Shown: positions 45,766-56,506 of the stretch, piece after piece | How the letters are laid out: every line of letters starts with the position of its first letter | How positions within the stretch are numbered: position 1 is the stretch's first letter | Assembly: GCA_022010055.1 (NCBI GenBank) | Contig: CP091737.1 | Span: 1,178,001 to 1,242,000, forward strand | Direction: 5' to 3' | Length of the DNA stretch: 64,000 bases | From: Treponema sp. | GTDB taxonomy: Bacteria; Spirochaetota; Spirochaetia; Treponematales; Treponemataceae | Translations under genes and position numbers: made by a program | Notes under the pieces: model-generated | The model's database searches: none | What the model saw: only the letters and a program-made list of their open reading frames with translations | Told to the model about the DNA's origin: nothing

Positions 45766-46700
45766 CCGCGCGGAGCAGTCGCCGGATTAACAGGCATTCC
45801 GTTCTGAAAAACCATAAACTTTATGCTGGAATCATTGCCGCGCCCAGTTTTTCCAAGTTCTGCGCCGAAGACAACGTAATCGCCTTTTTTTACCGAAACT
45901 TTGTTCAGACCTGAATATGAATAAATCAAGCCTGTCTTTGACTGGATGAAAATAACCTCTCCAAAACCGCGGTAAATGCCTGTATACATTACAGTTCCCT
46001 CCCGGACAGCCACAACAGACTCATTGTCTTTTCCTGTAAGCTGAACGCCGCCGACTTTTCCGCTTATATTCTTTACAACAGGATTTGAAAGCGGCCATGA
46101 AACGCCTTTAGAAGGAATATTCGTAGAAGAAGCGTTATTTTTTCCGGGCGAGTCAGGCTTTTTATCTGAAGAAGTATTTGATGAAGAACCAGCAGGCTTT
46201 GCAGTTCCGCCAGATTTGGAAACTGACGCTCCTGATTTATTTGAACCTGAAATTTCCGCAGGAACAAGAATTTTCTGCCCTATTTTTATCGTCGAAGAAT
46301 TATCAAGATTATTAAGCGAAAGAAGCTCGTTCAGCTTTATATTGTATTTGCGGGCAATTCCATACAGAGTATCGCCCTTTTGAACAACATAGGCCGCTGT
46401 TGCAGAAGCCCTTGAAGAATCCTTTTTATAATCAGAAGTTTTAGACGCGGACAAGGCCGCCGCATTTTCTATATCAGCAGCAGGAATCACAAGCTTTGCG
46501 CCGGCTTTAAGCACATCATTTTCAGAAAGATTATTCGCCGCCCTGAGCTCCGGAACGGTAATCTGATATTTTCTGCTTATTGAATAAAGCGTATCACCTT
46601 TTTTTACGATATAAGATGAATCAGCATACATACTGAAACAACACAACGAAAAAAGAATTAATGCAATATTGACTGATTTTAACATCCTTGAAATTTTCAT
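45762..46700 (-). CDS. LysM protein with degenerate LytM domain
   Basis: 312 residues. Signal peptide, two LysM domains (SYIVKKGDTLYSISRKY and AYVVQKGDTLYGIARKY), a Ser/Gly/Pro linker and a C-terminal LytM/M23 fold (VVAVREGTVMYTGIYRGFG ... VKKGDYVVFGAELGKTGRG). In active M23 peptidases HLHF follows the G..G segment; here it reads SIKF and the earlier H..D site is also absent. It is therefore probably non-catalytic, like EnvC/NlpD activators of amidases. It binds peptidoglycan via LysM. Confidence 0.8.
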   Translation of the reverse strand: MKISRMLKSVNIALILFSLCCFSMYADSSYIVKKGDTLYSISRKYQITVPELRAANNLSENDVLKAGAKLVIPAADIENAAALSASKTSDYKKDSSRASATAAYVVQKGDTLYGIARKYNIKLNELLSLNNLDNSSTIKIGQKILVPAEISGSNKSGASVSKSGGTAKPAGSSSNTSSDKKPDSPGKNNASSTNIPSKGVSWPLSNPVVKNISGKVGGVQLTGKDNESVVAVREGTVMYTGIYRGFGEVIFIQSKTGLIYSYSGLNKVSVKKGDYVVFGAELGKTGRGNDSSIKFMVFQNGMPVNPATAPRG

Positions 46701-46736
46701 AGTCTTATTATCGGCAGAAAACCATAAAATATTCTG

Positions 46737-47966
46737 TTAATTTCCGGCAATTTCGTGAAAAATTTTTCCAGCGTCAATTCCGTTTATCACTTTTCCAGCA
46801 GGATAATTTTCAAGCATATTTTTTCTCCCGAATTTCAAGTGATCTGAAGTAATTCCATGTTTTATTGAAATATCGGCTTCCATTAGAGCCGAAATATGAT
46901 CAGCAATGCGGACGATTTTTCCATCAACCGGAGAGAATTCCTCTGAATTATATTTTTCGTTCAATTTTTCCCAGGAAACCTCTTCTGTCTGACCTTCCTG
47001 ATTTTTTATCCGGTTTGCAAATTCATTGCTCGTAAAATATATAAGCTCATCCTTAAAAAAGGGCTCCATCAACGGAACAAGCTCCTTGTTTACAATCTCG
47101 TCTTCAATTTTCTTTACAATATTAGGAAGCTCATCTGTCGCTTGTTTTACCGGGGAAATAATATCACGCGTTACGGCTTCAGGCAAATCGTGAAAAAGAC
47201 CTGTAAAAAAATTATTGATAATACGTTTTTCCGACATTTGCGCGCCGCTTTCCCGGCAAAGAAGAAGAGTCAAAACCGCGACAAAAAAGCAATGTCCAAG
47301 AACAGATGTTTTTGGAACGCGCGGCGTCTGATTCCAGCGTATCTGAAAACGAAGCTGCTCAATTTTTAAAAGCAGGGAATAGGAACGCTGGTGCGTCACA
47401 AGATTCTGCATTCCGGCAAGGTCCAGATAATGCTGAATTTGCTCCTGAAGCTCATGGTTAATCTGGGCAAGCCGCTCCGGCTCGTTCACATTTTTTAGCA
47501 TCTGAAGCTCACGCAGTGTGGCGAACTTATTTGCGGCAGAAAAAACCCTTGCCGCAAGCTTTGATTTTTCCGGAATGGGAATTTGGCCTGCCTTTTGACC
47601 GGTATAAATCGTAAATTTTGAAAAAAGTTCCCTGTCGCAAAGCAAAGGTCTGTAAGTTTTTAAAACCCATTCATTCAGATGAAGATATTCCTGCGTGTAT
47701 TCCCTTTTCAGCATATCAAGAACGGGTGCTTTTATGTCGCAGAGCGCTATTTTTGAAAGCAAATCAAACAGAGAGGCATAAATCATCCAGTTCCAGTCTA
47801 TGAAATTTCCCTTGTTTTCCTCGTATTTTCCAATGATGTACCCAAGAACCATTTTTTCAGCAGCCTTATCCATTTCAACAATATCAAAAGGGCGGACCAA
47901 ATCAGTCCATCTCTGTATTGAAAAACCTTCAAAAAGCTTTAGCGCAAATTTTTGACTGAACATCAT
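46737..47966 (-). CDS. HD-domain hydrolase
   Basis: 409 residues. HCFFVAVLTLLLC .. FHDLPEAVTRD is the H...HD metal site, and VRIADHISALMEA the later conserved Asp, as in YfbR/HD_3-type nucleotide hydrolases. The N-terminal 200 residues are treponeme-specific and helical. Substrate unknown. Confidence 0.75.
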   Translation of the reverse strand: MMFSQKFALKLFEGFSIQRWTDLVRPFDIVEMDKAAEKMVLGYIIGKYEENKGNFIDWNWMIYASLFDLLSKIALCDIKAPVLDMLKREYTQEYLHLNEWVLKTYRPLLCDRELFSKFTIYTGQKAGQIPIPEKSKLAARVFSAANKFATLRELQMLKNVNEPERLAQINHELQEQIQHYLDLAGMQNLVTHQRSYSLLLKIEQLRFQIRWNQTPRVPKTSVLGHCFFVAVLTLLLCRESGAQMSEKRIINNFFTGLFHDLPEAVTRDIISPVKQATDELPNIVKKIEDEIVNKELVPLMEPFFKDELIYFTSNEFANRIKNQEGQTEEVSWEKLNEKYNSEEFSPVDGKIVRIADHISALMEADISIKHGITSDHLKFGRKNMLENYPAGKVINGIDAGKIFHEIAGN

Positions 47967-47983
47967 CTTTCCTGTTTTTAGGG

Positions 47984-48787
47984 TTATCGGCTTAAACCGG
48001 ACTTCTGGTCCGAATCCATCTTTTCTTTCCAGACAATCGCCTTCTTCTTTACTTCTTCCGCATAATTTTTGTCGCCGATTGCAAGAGCCAACTTATGGCG
48101 CGCAAGAAGAAATTTTATCGCGTTCCGCATATCATCAATCCGGCGCGTTGAAAGTTCGTACTTATCACGGTAACCGGCAGAAGATGCATCAAGAAGTTTT
48201 CCAATCAGCCTTATATAAAGCACAGTTGTCTCATAATTTTCATCATTCGGGTTTAAATATGATTTTACCGCGCTGCGCATATCAATAAGATTTTTTGCGA
48301 CAACCGCGAATCTTCCCTTCAATTCAACAAAAGACCATTTCCATTTTGAATTGTCGCCAAATGCGTCTTCAAGGAGCGTTATCGCAAGCCCAAGTTTCCT
48401 GATAAGATAGTAGCGTTCCTGAATTGGCATGTCTTTTATATTCTCATGATATTTTGCAAGCTCTGAATACGGAACATCAATAAAATTAGTCACGAGCTCC
48501 TCAAGATAGATAATCGCCTTGTAAAGAATTTTTCTTGCTTCATTGAGCGCATCATTATTCTTAACTTCCAGAATTTTTAAGGAAAGGCTGTTCTGCGCCA
48601 TGTAAAGTGAGGAAACATAAATCATGTCATCACAGAGCATAAGTTTTTTGTAGCATGAATCCGGCGCATTTCCATTTATGCTGTTCAATGTTGTCTTTTC
48701 TTTAGCAAGAATCGCCAATATTTTGCTCTGATACGGTTTTATCGTTTCAGCAAATTCAAGCCGCGTTGATTCTGAAATCTTTGCCAT
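47984..48787 (-). CDS. Conserved helical protein, treponeme type
   Basis: 267 residues, all helical, no signal or membrane segment. It sits between the HD protein and recN, and its start overlaps the recN stop by one base. I do not recognise a function. Confidence 0.6.
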   Translation of the reverse strand: MAKISESTRLEFAETIKPYQSKILAILAKEKTTLNSINGNAPDSCYKKLMLCDDMIYVSSLYMAQNSLSLKILEVKNNDALNEARKILYKAIIYLEELVTNFIDVPYSELAKYHENIKDMPIQERYYLIRKLGLAITLLEDAFGDNSKWKWSFVELKGRFAVVAKNLIDMRSAVKSYLNPNDENYETTVLYIRLIGKLLDASSAGYRDKYELSTRRIDDMRNAIKFLLARHKLALAIGDKNYAEEVKKKAIVWKEKMDSDQKSGLSR

Positions 48788-50499
48788 TAAAATCCCCCTG
48801 AGTATTTTTCCAGCATTGCCCTTGCGTGTTCAATGGAAGCCGCTGAATCAGCATCGCCCGAAAGCATTCTTGCAATCTCAGAAACACGCTCCTCGCCTTG
48901 AATCGGATGGACATTGGAAACAGTTTTTCCTTCCGCGACACCCTTTTCAATCTTAATCTGATTATCGGCATATACTGCGATACTGGCAAGATGTGTAATG
49001 CAGAAAATCTGACGATTTTTTGCAAGCGCCTTCATGTGTGAACCAACGGCAACGGCAACTTCTCCGCCGATTCCGGTATCAATCTCATCAAAAACAAGGG
49101 TTTGAACAGGATCGTTCTGCGCAAAAATTGTTTTCAGGGCAAGCATTACCCGGGAAATTTCTCCGCCGGAAGCAATTTTTGCAAGAGGCAAAAGGGGCGA
49201 GCCAGGATTTGCGCTTATAAGAAATTCTATGTTGTCAAATCCATAAGGGCCGCATTTCTGCTCTATCTGATCGCCAGGTTTTGCAGTAATGCTGACCGCA
49301 AAGCGAGTTCCGTTCATTCCAAGGTTTTTCAGAAGAGCCTCGACCTCTGAAGCAAGCTTGTCTCCGGTGGCACGGCGTTTTTCCGAAAGATTTTTTCCGG
49401 CAAGATAAACTTTCTTTTCAAGCTCAGAAACTGACTTCATCAGCTCTTCCCTGTTTTCAGAGCCTGCTCCAAGCTGTTCAAGGGATTTCTGAGCGTTCTC
49501 ATAATAATCAAAAACTTCTTTTAAAGGCGCGCTCTGGCTCGAAGCATATTTTTTCTTCAGACTGTAAATCAACGAAAGCCTGTCCTGAACTTCCTGAAGA
49601 TGGGACGGATCATAAACCAGCTTATTCGCATAGGAAGCGAACTCCTCGGAAATATCGTTCAACTCATAAAAAGCAGACTCAATACGCGTGTCAAGACTTG
49701 AAAGAGTTTTATCCAGAATGGAAATATTCTGGCTTTCGCGTCGTATTTTTTTCAGCAGAGAAACGACAGACTCGTCTCCGCCGTCCAGCATATTGCGTAT
49801 AGAATCAACGCCTGCGAAAAGTTTTTCGTACGAAGAAAGGCGGTTCTCCTCTTCCTCCAGCTGAATATCTTCTTCCGGCTTAAGTTTTGCGTCTTCAATT
49901 TCTTTTACCGCAAAATTATACATATCAATCTTTCTGGTTCTGTCCGCATCGGAAGAATCAAGCTGGGCAAGCAGCCTGCGTTTTTCAACAAGCTCCATAT
50001 ACAGCGCGGTAAAAGCACTTACTTCCGGCAAGATTCCTGCGCGCGCGTCAAGAAATTTTCTGTGCTCGGGAACTCGCATCAAGGACTGGTGCTCGTGCTG
50101 GCCGTGAATATCAACAAGAAATGACGAAAATTCCGCCAAATCCGTTCTGTTTACAGGCGTTGAGCCGATCCATGCTCCAGCCCGGCCGTTATCCCGGATA
50201 TATCTGCGCAAAAGAATTCTATTGTTCTCTGTCTCAATTCCATGGTCGTTAAGCCATTCCAGCGCAGGATTCTGATTTTCTTTTGAATCAAGATAAAAAG
50301 TTCCAGAAACCTGAGCCTCGTGCGCTCCAGAACGAATTTGATTTACATCAGCTTTTCCGCCAAGAAGAAATGACATCGCTCCAATCAAAATTGATTTACC
50401 GGCGCCGGTTTCTCCTGAAAGAACTGTAAATCCATTTGAAAATTCTATATGCTCACTTTCAATAATTGCAAAATCTTTGATTGAAAGATCTTCAAGCAT
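48787..50499 (-). CDS. recN: DNA repair protein RecN
   Basis: 570 residues, SMC-like. Walker A GETGAGKSILIGAM, a central coiled coil (about 160-360), ABC signature region ASGGEISRVMLAL and Walker B LVFDEIDTGIGGEVA with a late switch His (ITHLASIAVYAD). It acts at double-strand breaks. Its start overlaps the NAD kinase stop. Confidence 0.95.
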   Translation of the reverse strand: MLEDLSIKDFAIIESEHIEFSNGFTVLSGETGAGKSILIGAMSFLLGGKADVNQIRSGAHEAQVSGTFYLDSKENQNPALEWLNDHGIETENNRILLRRYIRDNGRAGAWIGSTPVNRTDLAEFSSFLVDIHGQHEHQSLMRVPEHRKFLDARAGILPEVSAFTALYMELVEKRRLLAQLDSSDADRTRKIDMYNFAVKEIEDAKLKPEEDIQLEEEENRLSSYEKLFAGVDSIRNMLDGGDESVVSLLKKIRRESQNISILDKTLSSLDTRIESAFYELNDISEEFASYANKLVYDPSHLQEVQDRLSLIYSLKKKYASSQSAPLKEVFDYYENAQKSLEQLGAGSENREELMKSVSELEKKVYLAGKNLSEKRRATGDKLASEVEALLKNLGMNGTRFAVSITAKPGDQIEQKCGPYGFDNIEFLISANPGSPLLPLAKIASGGEISRVMLALKTIFAQNDPVQTLVFDEIDTGIGGEVAVAVGSHMKALAKNRQIFCITHLASIAVYADNQIKIEKGVAEGKTVSNVHPIQGEERVSEIARMLSGDADSAASIEHARAMLEKYSGGF

Positions 50500-51361
50500 G
50501 AGGACCTCCTGCCCAGTTTAGTTTTGACTGAAGGGCTTCGTAAAATCTTTCAGCCGTACAACCTACAAGCTTTACTTTTTTTGAAATCTGGCGGATTTTT
50601 ATGCAATCACCTTCGTGAATATCGAAAGGTTTTTGTCCGTCCAGCGTAATTATAATATCAGATTCACGCGAAGGAAGAATTGTAATCTCAAGCTCACCAT
50701 GCGGATTTAAAACCAAAGGCCTGCTCGAAAGTGAAAATGAATTTTTAGGAGTAAGGATAATCGCATCCATTGTAGGGTCGACAATCGGACCGCCTGCAGA
50801 AGAAGAATATGCCGTAGAACCGGTCGCAGTGCAGATAATTATTCCGTCAGCCTTAAACTTTCCAAGACTAACATAATTATAGTCCACGCCCATAAGGATT
50901 GTCCGGCTAGCCATTTTTGCGCTTATTACAATATCATTCAATCCTGTTCCAAAATAGACATCTTTTCCTGTTTTTCCGTCTATAACAACAGCCTGAAGCA
51001 TATTTCTTTCAGCGATTTTTGCCTTCCCTTCCAAAAACAAATCCAGCTCACGTTTCCATTCATCTTTCTGTATGCTTGCTATAAAACCGAACTCTCCGAA
51101 ATTTACCGGAAAGACCGGAATTTCATGCTCCACACAACCCCGTGCGGCAAAAAGAACCGTTCCGTCACCTCCAAGCGTAACAACAAAATCAACCGACTCA
51201 AAGGGATTTTTTTTTGCGCCGCATGGCATACCGTCCGTTAATCCGTCAAAAGAAAAAAAACGGGAATCAATATTCTTTCTTTTTAAGTATTCAGAAATAA
51301 ACTGACCCATTTCCTGAGATTCTTTTTTGTGCGTGTTTACGATTATAAGGCAATTTTTCAT
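50492..51361 (-). CDS. nadK: NAD kinase
   Basis: 289 residues. GGDGTVLFAARG, GLNDIVISA and DGIIICTATGSTAYSSSAGGPIV are the NAD kinase motifs (GGDGT catalytic loop). It makes NADP. It lies 3 bp after the DegT-like gene's stop and overlaps recN. Confidence 0.95.
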   Translation of the reverse strand: MKNCLIIVNTHKKESQEMGQFISEYLKRKNIDSRFFSFDGLTDGMPCGAKKNPFESVDFVVTLGGDGTVLFAARGCVEHEIPVFPVNFGEFGFIASIQKDEWKRELDLFLEGKAKIAERNMLQAVVIDGKTGKDVYFGTGLNDIVISAKMASRTILMGVDYNYVSLGKFKADGIIICTATGSTAYSSSAGGPIVDPTMDAIILTPKNSFSLSSRPLVLNPHGELEITILPSRESDIIITLDGQKPFDIHEGDCIKIRQISKKVKLVGCTAERFYEALQSKLNWAGGPHA

Positions 51362-51364
51362 TGT

Positions 51365-52497
51365 TTACGGCAAAGTTCCCAAGACTTTTACTATTTTTGC
51401 AACCTGCGAATGCGTAAGCCGCGGATAAAGCGGAAAAAGCACGCAACGCAGATACAGCGACTTCGCTTTTATACATTCAGACGAAATTTCATCCTGTTTT
51501 AACGCCATAACAGAATCTTCGTACGCCTGTGAAATCTCAATGTCTTTTTTTGCGGCATACTGTTTTATATCTTTAAATGAAGTTGTAAGTATCAGAGGAA
51601 AACAGCACATCGTCGATGTATAGTCGTAAGTTTCTCCTTCTGAATTTTCGCCATCGTTTTTTGGGACAGCGGCAACACCTTTTGCGGCAGGCACAACCGC
51701 GCCAGATCCCCTGATAAACATCCTGTGCCGTCCGCTCATGCAAGCCCTTTGGAACAGACCGAATATTTTTTTACGCAAAAGCTCGTTATGTTTAAATTCC
51801 TTCAACTGGACCCAGCCCAAAGCGCAATTCAGATCCGGCAGAAGCTCTGTTCCTGGCATTGAGTCAACAAATTTTTTAAGCACAATCCATTCCCGGCGGT
51901 TCGGAGCCATAAGAACAGCACCTCCACCAGCAGTAACCACGTCGTGCTCCTCCAGTCCAAGGATTGAAAATACTCCCATCGAACCGGCTTTTCTGCCTTC
52001 TATAGGATTATTATTTTCATCATAAGTCGGAAAATATGCGCCTGCGCTCTTAGAAACATCTTCTATAACCGGAATTCCAAGCGCGTTTATCTCATCAATT
52101 TCAGGAAGAATTCCCATAGATTCGTGAAGCAAAAGAAGACGTCCGCCGCTTTCGATTCCTTTTTTTACGATTTCTGCGTTTACAAGCCCGGAATTTTCAT
52201 CAACGTCAAGAACAAGCGGCTTGTAGCCTAAATCCGCGGCAGCCTGATAATGCCATGCCGGAGCAAGCGCTGAAATCATTATTGTTTCACCCGGGTTAAA
52301 CCTATCGAACGCAAGGCATATTTCAACGCAGAAGCAGGATTCCTTAACGCAACCGCGCCATCGCATCCAAAAAACTCTTTTACTGTCTGAATAAACCTGC
52401 CGTTAAGCTCCCCGGGTCCGATCCGCTCATCGACCATACAGGTAAGCACGGCATCCATTTCTTTTCGTCGAATTGTTGTACTATAAGTCTGAATCAT
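51365..52497 (-). CDS. DegT/DnrJ-like PLP protein with Lys-to-His at the PLP site, frameshifted
   Basis: About 377 residues in two frames joined near 52330. The fold is that of sugar aminotransferases: GPGELNGRFIQTVKEFFG, ETIMISALAPAWHYQAA, then IEDVSKSAGAY and MGVFSILGLEEHDVVTAGGGAVL. In DegT enzymes the PLP lysine lies eight residues before the last Gly of the GEGG loop; here that place is His. The enzyme ColD is known to use His in this way. It is therefore a dehydratase-like or inactive relative rather than an ordinary aminotransferase. Confidence 0.7.
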
Positions 52498-52506
52498 TTA
52501 AGTATT

Positions 52507-52986
52507 TTAAAAATTTCCTACGATTTTTTGAAGTTCTTTCGGATCAAAAAGCCTGACAATATCCAGAATAATCAAGTAGCCATCGTCATTTCGAACAACG
52601 CCCCTGATATATTCACTTCCAATTCCGCCGGACATCCGCGGCGCCGCCTGAATATCTGAAGAATTGACGGTTGCAACCCTGGAAACGCGGTCGATTATTA
52701 TTCCAAGCTGTTTGCCATTGATATTTAGAATTATAAATCCGCTTTCAAGCTCATCAAGCTCGTCTTCTTCATTTGCAAAGGGAATATTAAAACGACGATG
52801 AAGATCTATTATAGGAATTATTTCTCCCCTAAGATTTAAAATTCCAACCATATAATTCGGTGCATTTGGAATCGGACGGATTGGCTGAATCCTTACAATT
52901 TCCTTTACAGACATAATATCAACACCATATAACTCGTTTCCAAGACGGAAAGTAACTAACTGAATCTGAAAATCTTCTGTATCCAT
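52507..52986 (-). CDS. cheW: Chemotaxis coupling protein CheW
   Basis: 159 residues from ATG 52986, with GAAGAGGA upstream. QLVTFRLGNELYGVDIMSVKEIVR, GILNLRGEIIPIIDLHRRF, and IIIDRVSRVATVNSSDI are the CheW pattern. It links chemoreceptors to CheA in the inner-membrane array. It is followed by the DegT-like gene. Confidence 0.93.
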   Translation of the reverse strand: MDTEDFQIQLVTFRLGNELYGVDIMSVKEIVRIQPIRPIPNAPNYMVGILNLRGEIIPIIDLHRRFNIPFANEEDELDELESGFIILNINGKQLGIIIDRVSRVATVNSSDIQAAPRMSGGIGSEYIRGVVRNDDGYLIILDIVRLFDPKELQKIVGNF

Positions 52987-53054
52987 AAAATCCTCTTCAA
53001 TAAGCATACTATGAAAAACCGGTTTTTGCAATTAATTACATTCCGTCCGCCGCC

Positions 53055-53822
53055 TCAGCGGTCCACGGAAAACAAAGTTACAGCGAACACTTTTTTGCAG
53101 CCTGAACCTTTCAGTTTTTCAGCGCAAGACTCAATTGTGCTTCCGGTAGTAAGAACATCATCCATAAGACATACAGTCTCCGGCGCAACCTTAACGTCTG
53201 CGGCCAAAGAATACGCTTTCCCGATCATTTCCATTCTTTGACTGCGTTCGAGGGTTTTCTGCTGGATATTGTTGTGCCGCTTCAGAATCCTCATCACCTT
53301 CCATCCGTACCTGAATTCAAGAATCCGGCTTATCTCATCAACCTGATCCCAGCCTTTTTTCCTGATTTTTCCAGGCCTGGGCGGAACAGGAACCACAACA
53401 AATTTTCCCATCATCTTACAAACCTGACTCAACCTTTCATTCATCAGTTCTGCAAAAAAATCCGAAAAAATCCGTTCATCCTCAAGTTTCCACCTGCACA
53501 GCAAGCTTGTATTCCAAAGGCGGTACGAAAACAACGGAAAAGCCCCGTCCAAATTTTTCAAAAGAAGGTTTTTCCTGCATTCCATACAGACATCATCTTC
53601 GGAAATAAGCTCCTTGCCGCAGTTTTTGCAAACTCCAAGACCGGCAGGCTTTACCGCAAAAAATTTCTTCCTGCAATCATCGCAGACAGGCAGCAGACCA
53701 GTATCATCCCCGCAGACAGCGCACTCAGTTCCTCCTGCAAGGAATAAAAACACAAATCGCCCGACCGCCATCACCGCGGACTGAATCCAGAAAAAGAATT
53801 TGTTCACATTTATATATTGCAA
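53055..53822 (-). CDS. ComF-family phosphoribosyltransferase-like protein
   Basis: 255 residues. Zinc-ribbon pairs CAVCGDD..CDDC and CKNCGKE..CMEC near the start, then KFVVVPVPP..RKKGWDQ and the PRPP-loop VCLMDDVLTTGST. ComF proteins are needed for transformation in some bacteria; here the activity is inferred. It lies between mutS and cheW. Confidence 0.85.
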   Translation of the reverse strand: MQYINVNKFFFWIQSAVMAVGRFVFLFLAGGTECAVCGDDTGLLPVCDDCRKKFFAVKPAGLGVCKNCGKELISEDDVCMECRKNLLLKNLDGAFPLFSYRLWNTSLLCRWKLEDERIFSDFFAELMNERLSQVCKMMGKFVVVPVPPRPGKIRKKGWDQVDEISRILEFRYGWKVMRILKRHNNIQQKTLERSQRMEMIGKAYSLAADVKVAPETVCLMDDVLTTGSTIESCAEKLKGSGCKKVFAVTLFSVDR

Positions 53823-53901
53823 AAAAAAGTTAAAAACTGAAATAAACGGACAAAAAACTGCGAAAATTCAAATCACACAAGTTGCCGCAAGAAACACAGA
53901 A

Positions 53902-56502
53902 TCATCTTCCGGAAAGAGCTTTTTTCCATCTGGAAATCATCTGCAAAGCCGCAAGAGGTGTCATATTATCCGGATCTGCGGAAAGAATTTCGTCAAGCAC
54001 AATCTCTTCATCGCTAAAAAGACCAGGAGCGACAGGCTCTTGCCTTATAGATTCATTTTCATGATATTCAGGAATTTCGTCCAGAACAGGTTTGTTTTCA
54101 GCGACATTCTGAATATGACAGAGAATCTCATTGGCGCGCTTTATTACCGCTTCCGGAATACCGGCAAGTTTTGCAACATGAATTCCATAGGAATTCTCGC
54201 TGGCTCCAACCTTGACCTTTCTTAAAAAGGTGACGGATTCGCCCTGCTCGGCTACTTCCATGCAGAGAAGCTCCAGCTTTTTATGCTCAATTCTGGTCAA
54301 TTCGTGGTAATGAGTGGCAAACAGTGTCCTGCATTTTATATTATTCAGAAGGAATTCGCTAACTGCCCATGCGATGGAAAGTCCGTCTTCCGTACTTGTT
54401 CCGCGCCCTACCTCATCCATTATGACAAGAGATTTTTCTGTCGCAGAGCGTAAAATATTTGCAGTTTCCGTCATCTCCACAAGAAAAGTAGATTCACCAC
54501 GCGCAAGGTTGTCACTAGCACCAACACGGCAGAAAATCCTGTCGACAACGCCGATTTCAGCATATTCAGCCGGAACAAACGAGCCTGTCTGAGCAAGAAG
54601 AGAAATCAGAGCGTTTTGACGAAGAAACGTGCTTTTTCCGGCCATATTCGGTCCGGTTATAAGGCAGAAAGTCTTCCCATCATAGCTATCTGCTGAGATA
54701 TTCAAGTCGTTAGGAACGAATTCTCCGGAAGGCAAATGTTTTTCAACAACAGGATGGCGTCCTTTTTTTACATTAAAAACCCCGGAATTCACAACCTCAG
54801 GGCGGATCCAGTTGTTCAGGACAGCAGCCTTTGCAAATGAGGACGCCGCATCCGTGTAGGCAATTTCAGAAGCCGTCTGCATAAGATAAGAAACGTAATC
54901 GTGGAGTTTCGAGCGGATTTCAACAAACAAATCTCTTTCAAGCTCCAGAATTTTTGTACCGGCTTCGTTAAGCTCGTGTTCCAGCTCCTGAAGCCTTGGA
55001 GTTGTATAGCGGTCGCCGTTCACAAGAGCCCGGCGCATAATAAAATCAGCCGGCACGGAAGAAAGTTTCCTTTGCTGATTTCAATAAAATAGCCGAAAGC
55101 ATTTGTGCATTTTATTTTCAAGGTTGAAATTCCGGTCCGCTCACGTTCCTCAGCTTCGTAGTCGGAAAGAATCTGTCCAAAGTTGTCGCGAACGTTTCTC
55201 CAGTGATCCAGCTCATCCGACCATCCGGCCTTTATAATTCTTCCTTCTGTTAGAGAAGTCGCAGGGTCTTCGCAAATAGCATTTTGAATCAAATCAATTA
55301 TTTCAACCGCCGGCGCATCATCAATTGAGGCAAAATCGAAATCTGAAAGTTCATTTCTTGCTTTTAACCACGCGACAAGACTCGCTTTTAATGCCTGCAA
55401 ATCCTTCGCATGAGCCCTGTCCATCGCGATTCTTCCAGCCAGGCGCTCAATATCAAGGATCGGATTAATTTTCTCGCGCACAGAATCCATAAGGTTTCGG
55501 TTTTCATAAAAAAGCTGCACGTGCGACTGCCTTGCATTGATTTTCTGAACATCAGTAAGCGGATACAAAAGCCACTGGCGAATCATCCTGCTTCCCATCG
55601 CTGTCCGGGTAAAATTAAGACATTCAAGAAGACTGAACTGAACAGAGCCATCGCGCAAATTTGCAACAACTTCAAGATTCCGGCGGCTTGAATCATCAAT
55701 AATAAGATAATTCGTGTCCTTGTAAACTTTTATTGACTTTACGTGGGGAACAACTGTATTCGTAGTCTTTGCAAGATAATCAAGAAGAAACCGGCCGGCG
55801 CAACCTCCGCAGAAGTTTTTTCCAGCCCGAAGGACAAAAGGCTCGCCGTTTTAAACTGCTCAACAAGCTTTTTATAGGATAATTCAGCATTAAAATCCCA
55901 GTCCGGATAATATGAAATTGACATAGCCGGATACTGGGCAATGGAATCCTGAATAACTTTGTTCTGCCTTAACGATTGCGGAAGAAGAATTTCACGCGGA
56001 GAACAACGCCCCAGCTCCTTAGGAAACTGTTCCGCCATTTCAGAGGAACGCCAGCTGGTAGCCGAAAAAGCCGCTGTTGTAACATCGATGAACGCAAAGC
56101 CTGCGCAACCATGAGTTACAGACAAGGCTGCAAGAAAATTGTTTGAATTTCCCTCAAGATATTCAGATTCAAGCGCAGTTCCAGGAGTAATTATTTCTAC
56201 AACTTTTCGTTCCGTAAGACCTTTGCCTTTGGATCTCCAACCTGCTCACAAATCACAACTTTTCTTCCGGCCCTAAGAAGCCGTGCGATGTATATTTTTG
56301 CGGCATGATATGGAATTCCGCACATTGGAGCCGCGCCCTTATGAGTCAGCGTTAAATTAAGAAGTCTGGAAACCTCCACAGCATCATCAAAGAACATTTC
56401 ATAAAAATCGCCTACCCTGAAAAATAGAATCTCATTTTTATGTTCGCCTTTGATTTTTAAATACTGCTCTAATACCGGAGTAAGCGCTACATCTGAATCC
56501 AC
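53902..56502 (-). CDS. mutS: DNA mismatch repair protein MutS, frameshifted
   Basis: About 865 residues across four frames. The mismatch-binding domain has FFRVGDFYEMF (the Phe-X-Glu motif, here FYEMF) and MCGIPYHAAKIYIARLL. Then the connector and clamp. The ATPase has GPNMAGKSTFL, the Walker B region LVIMDEVGRGTSTEDG and ATHYHEL. Breaks near 56205, 55720 and 55050. A MutS broken three times beside equally broken bamA is more likely sequencing error than a mutator. Confidence 0.93.
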
Positions 56503-56506
56503 AAGA

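Noticed and set aside
53902..56502. Natural mutS mutator
   Set aside because: Three breaks in mutS match the general indel noise also seen in bamA and phosphoglucomutase.
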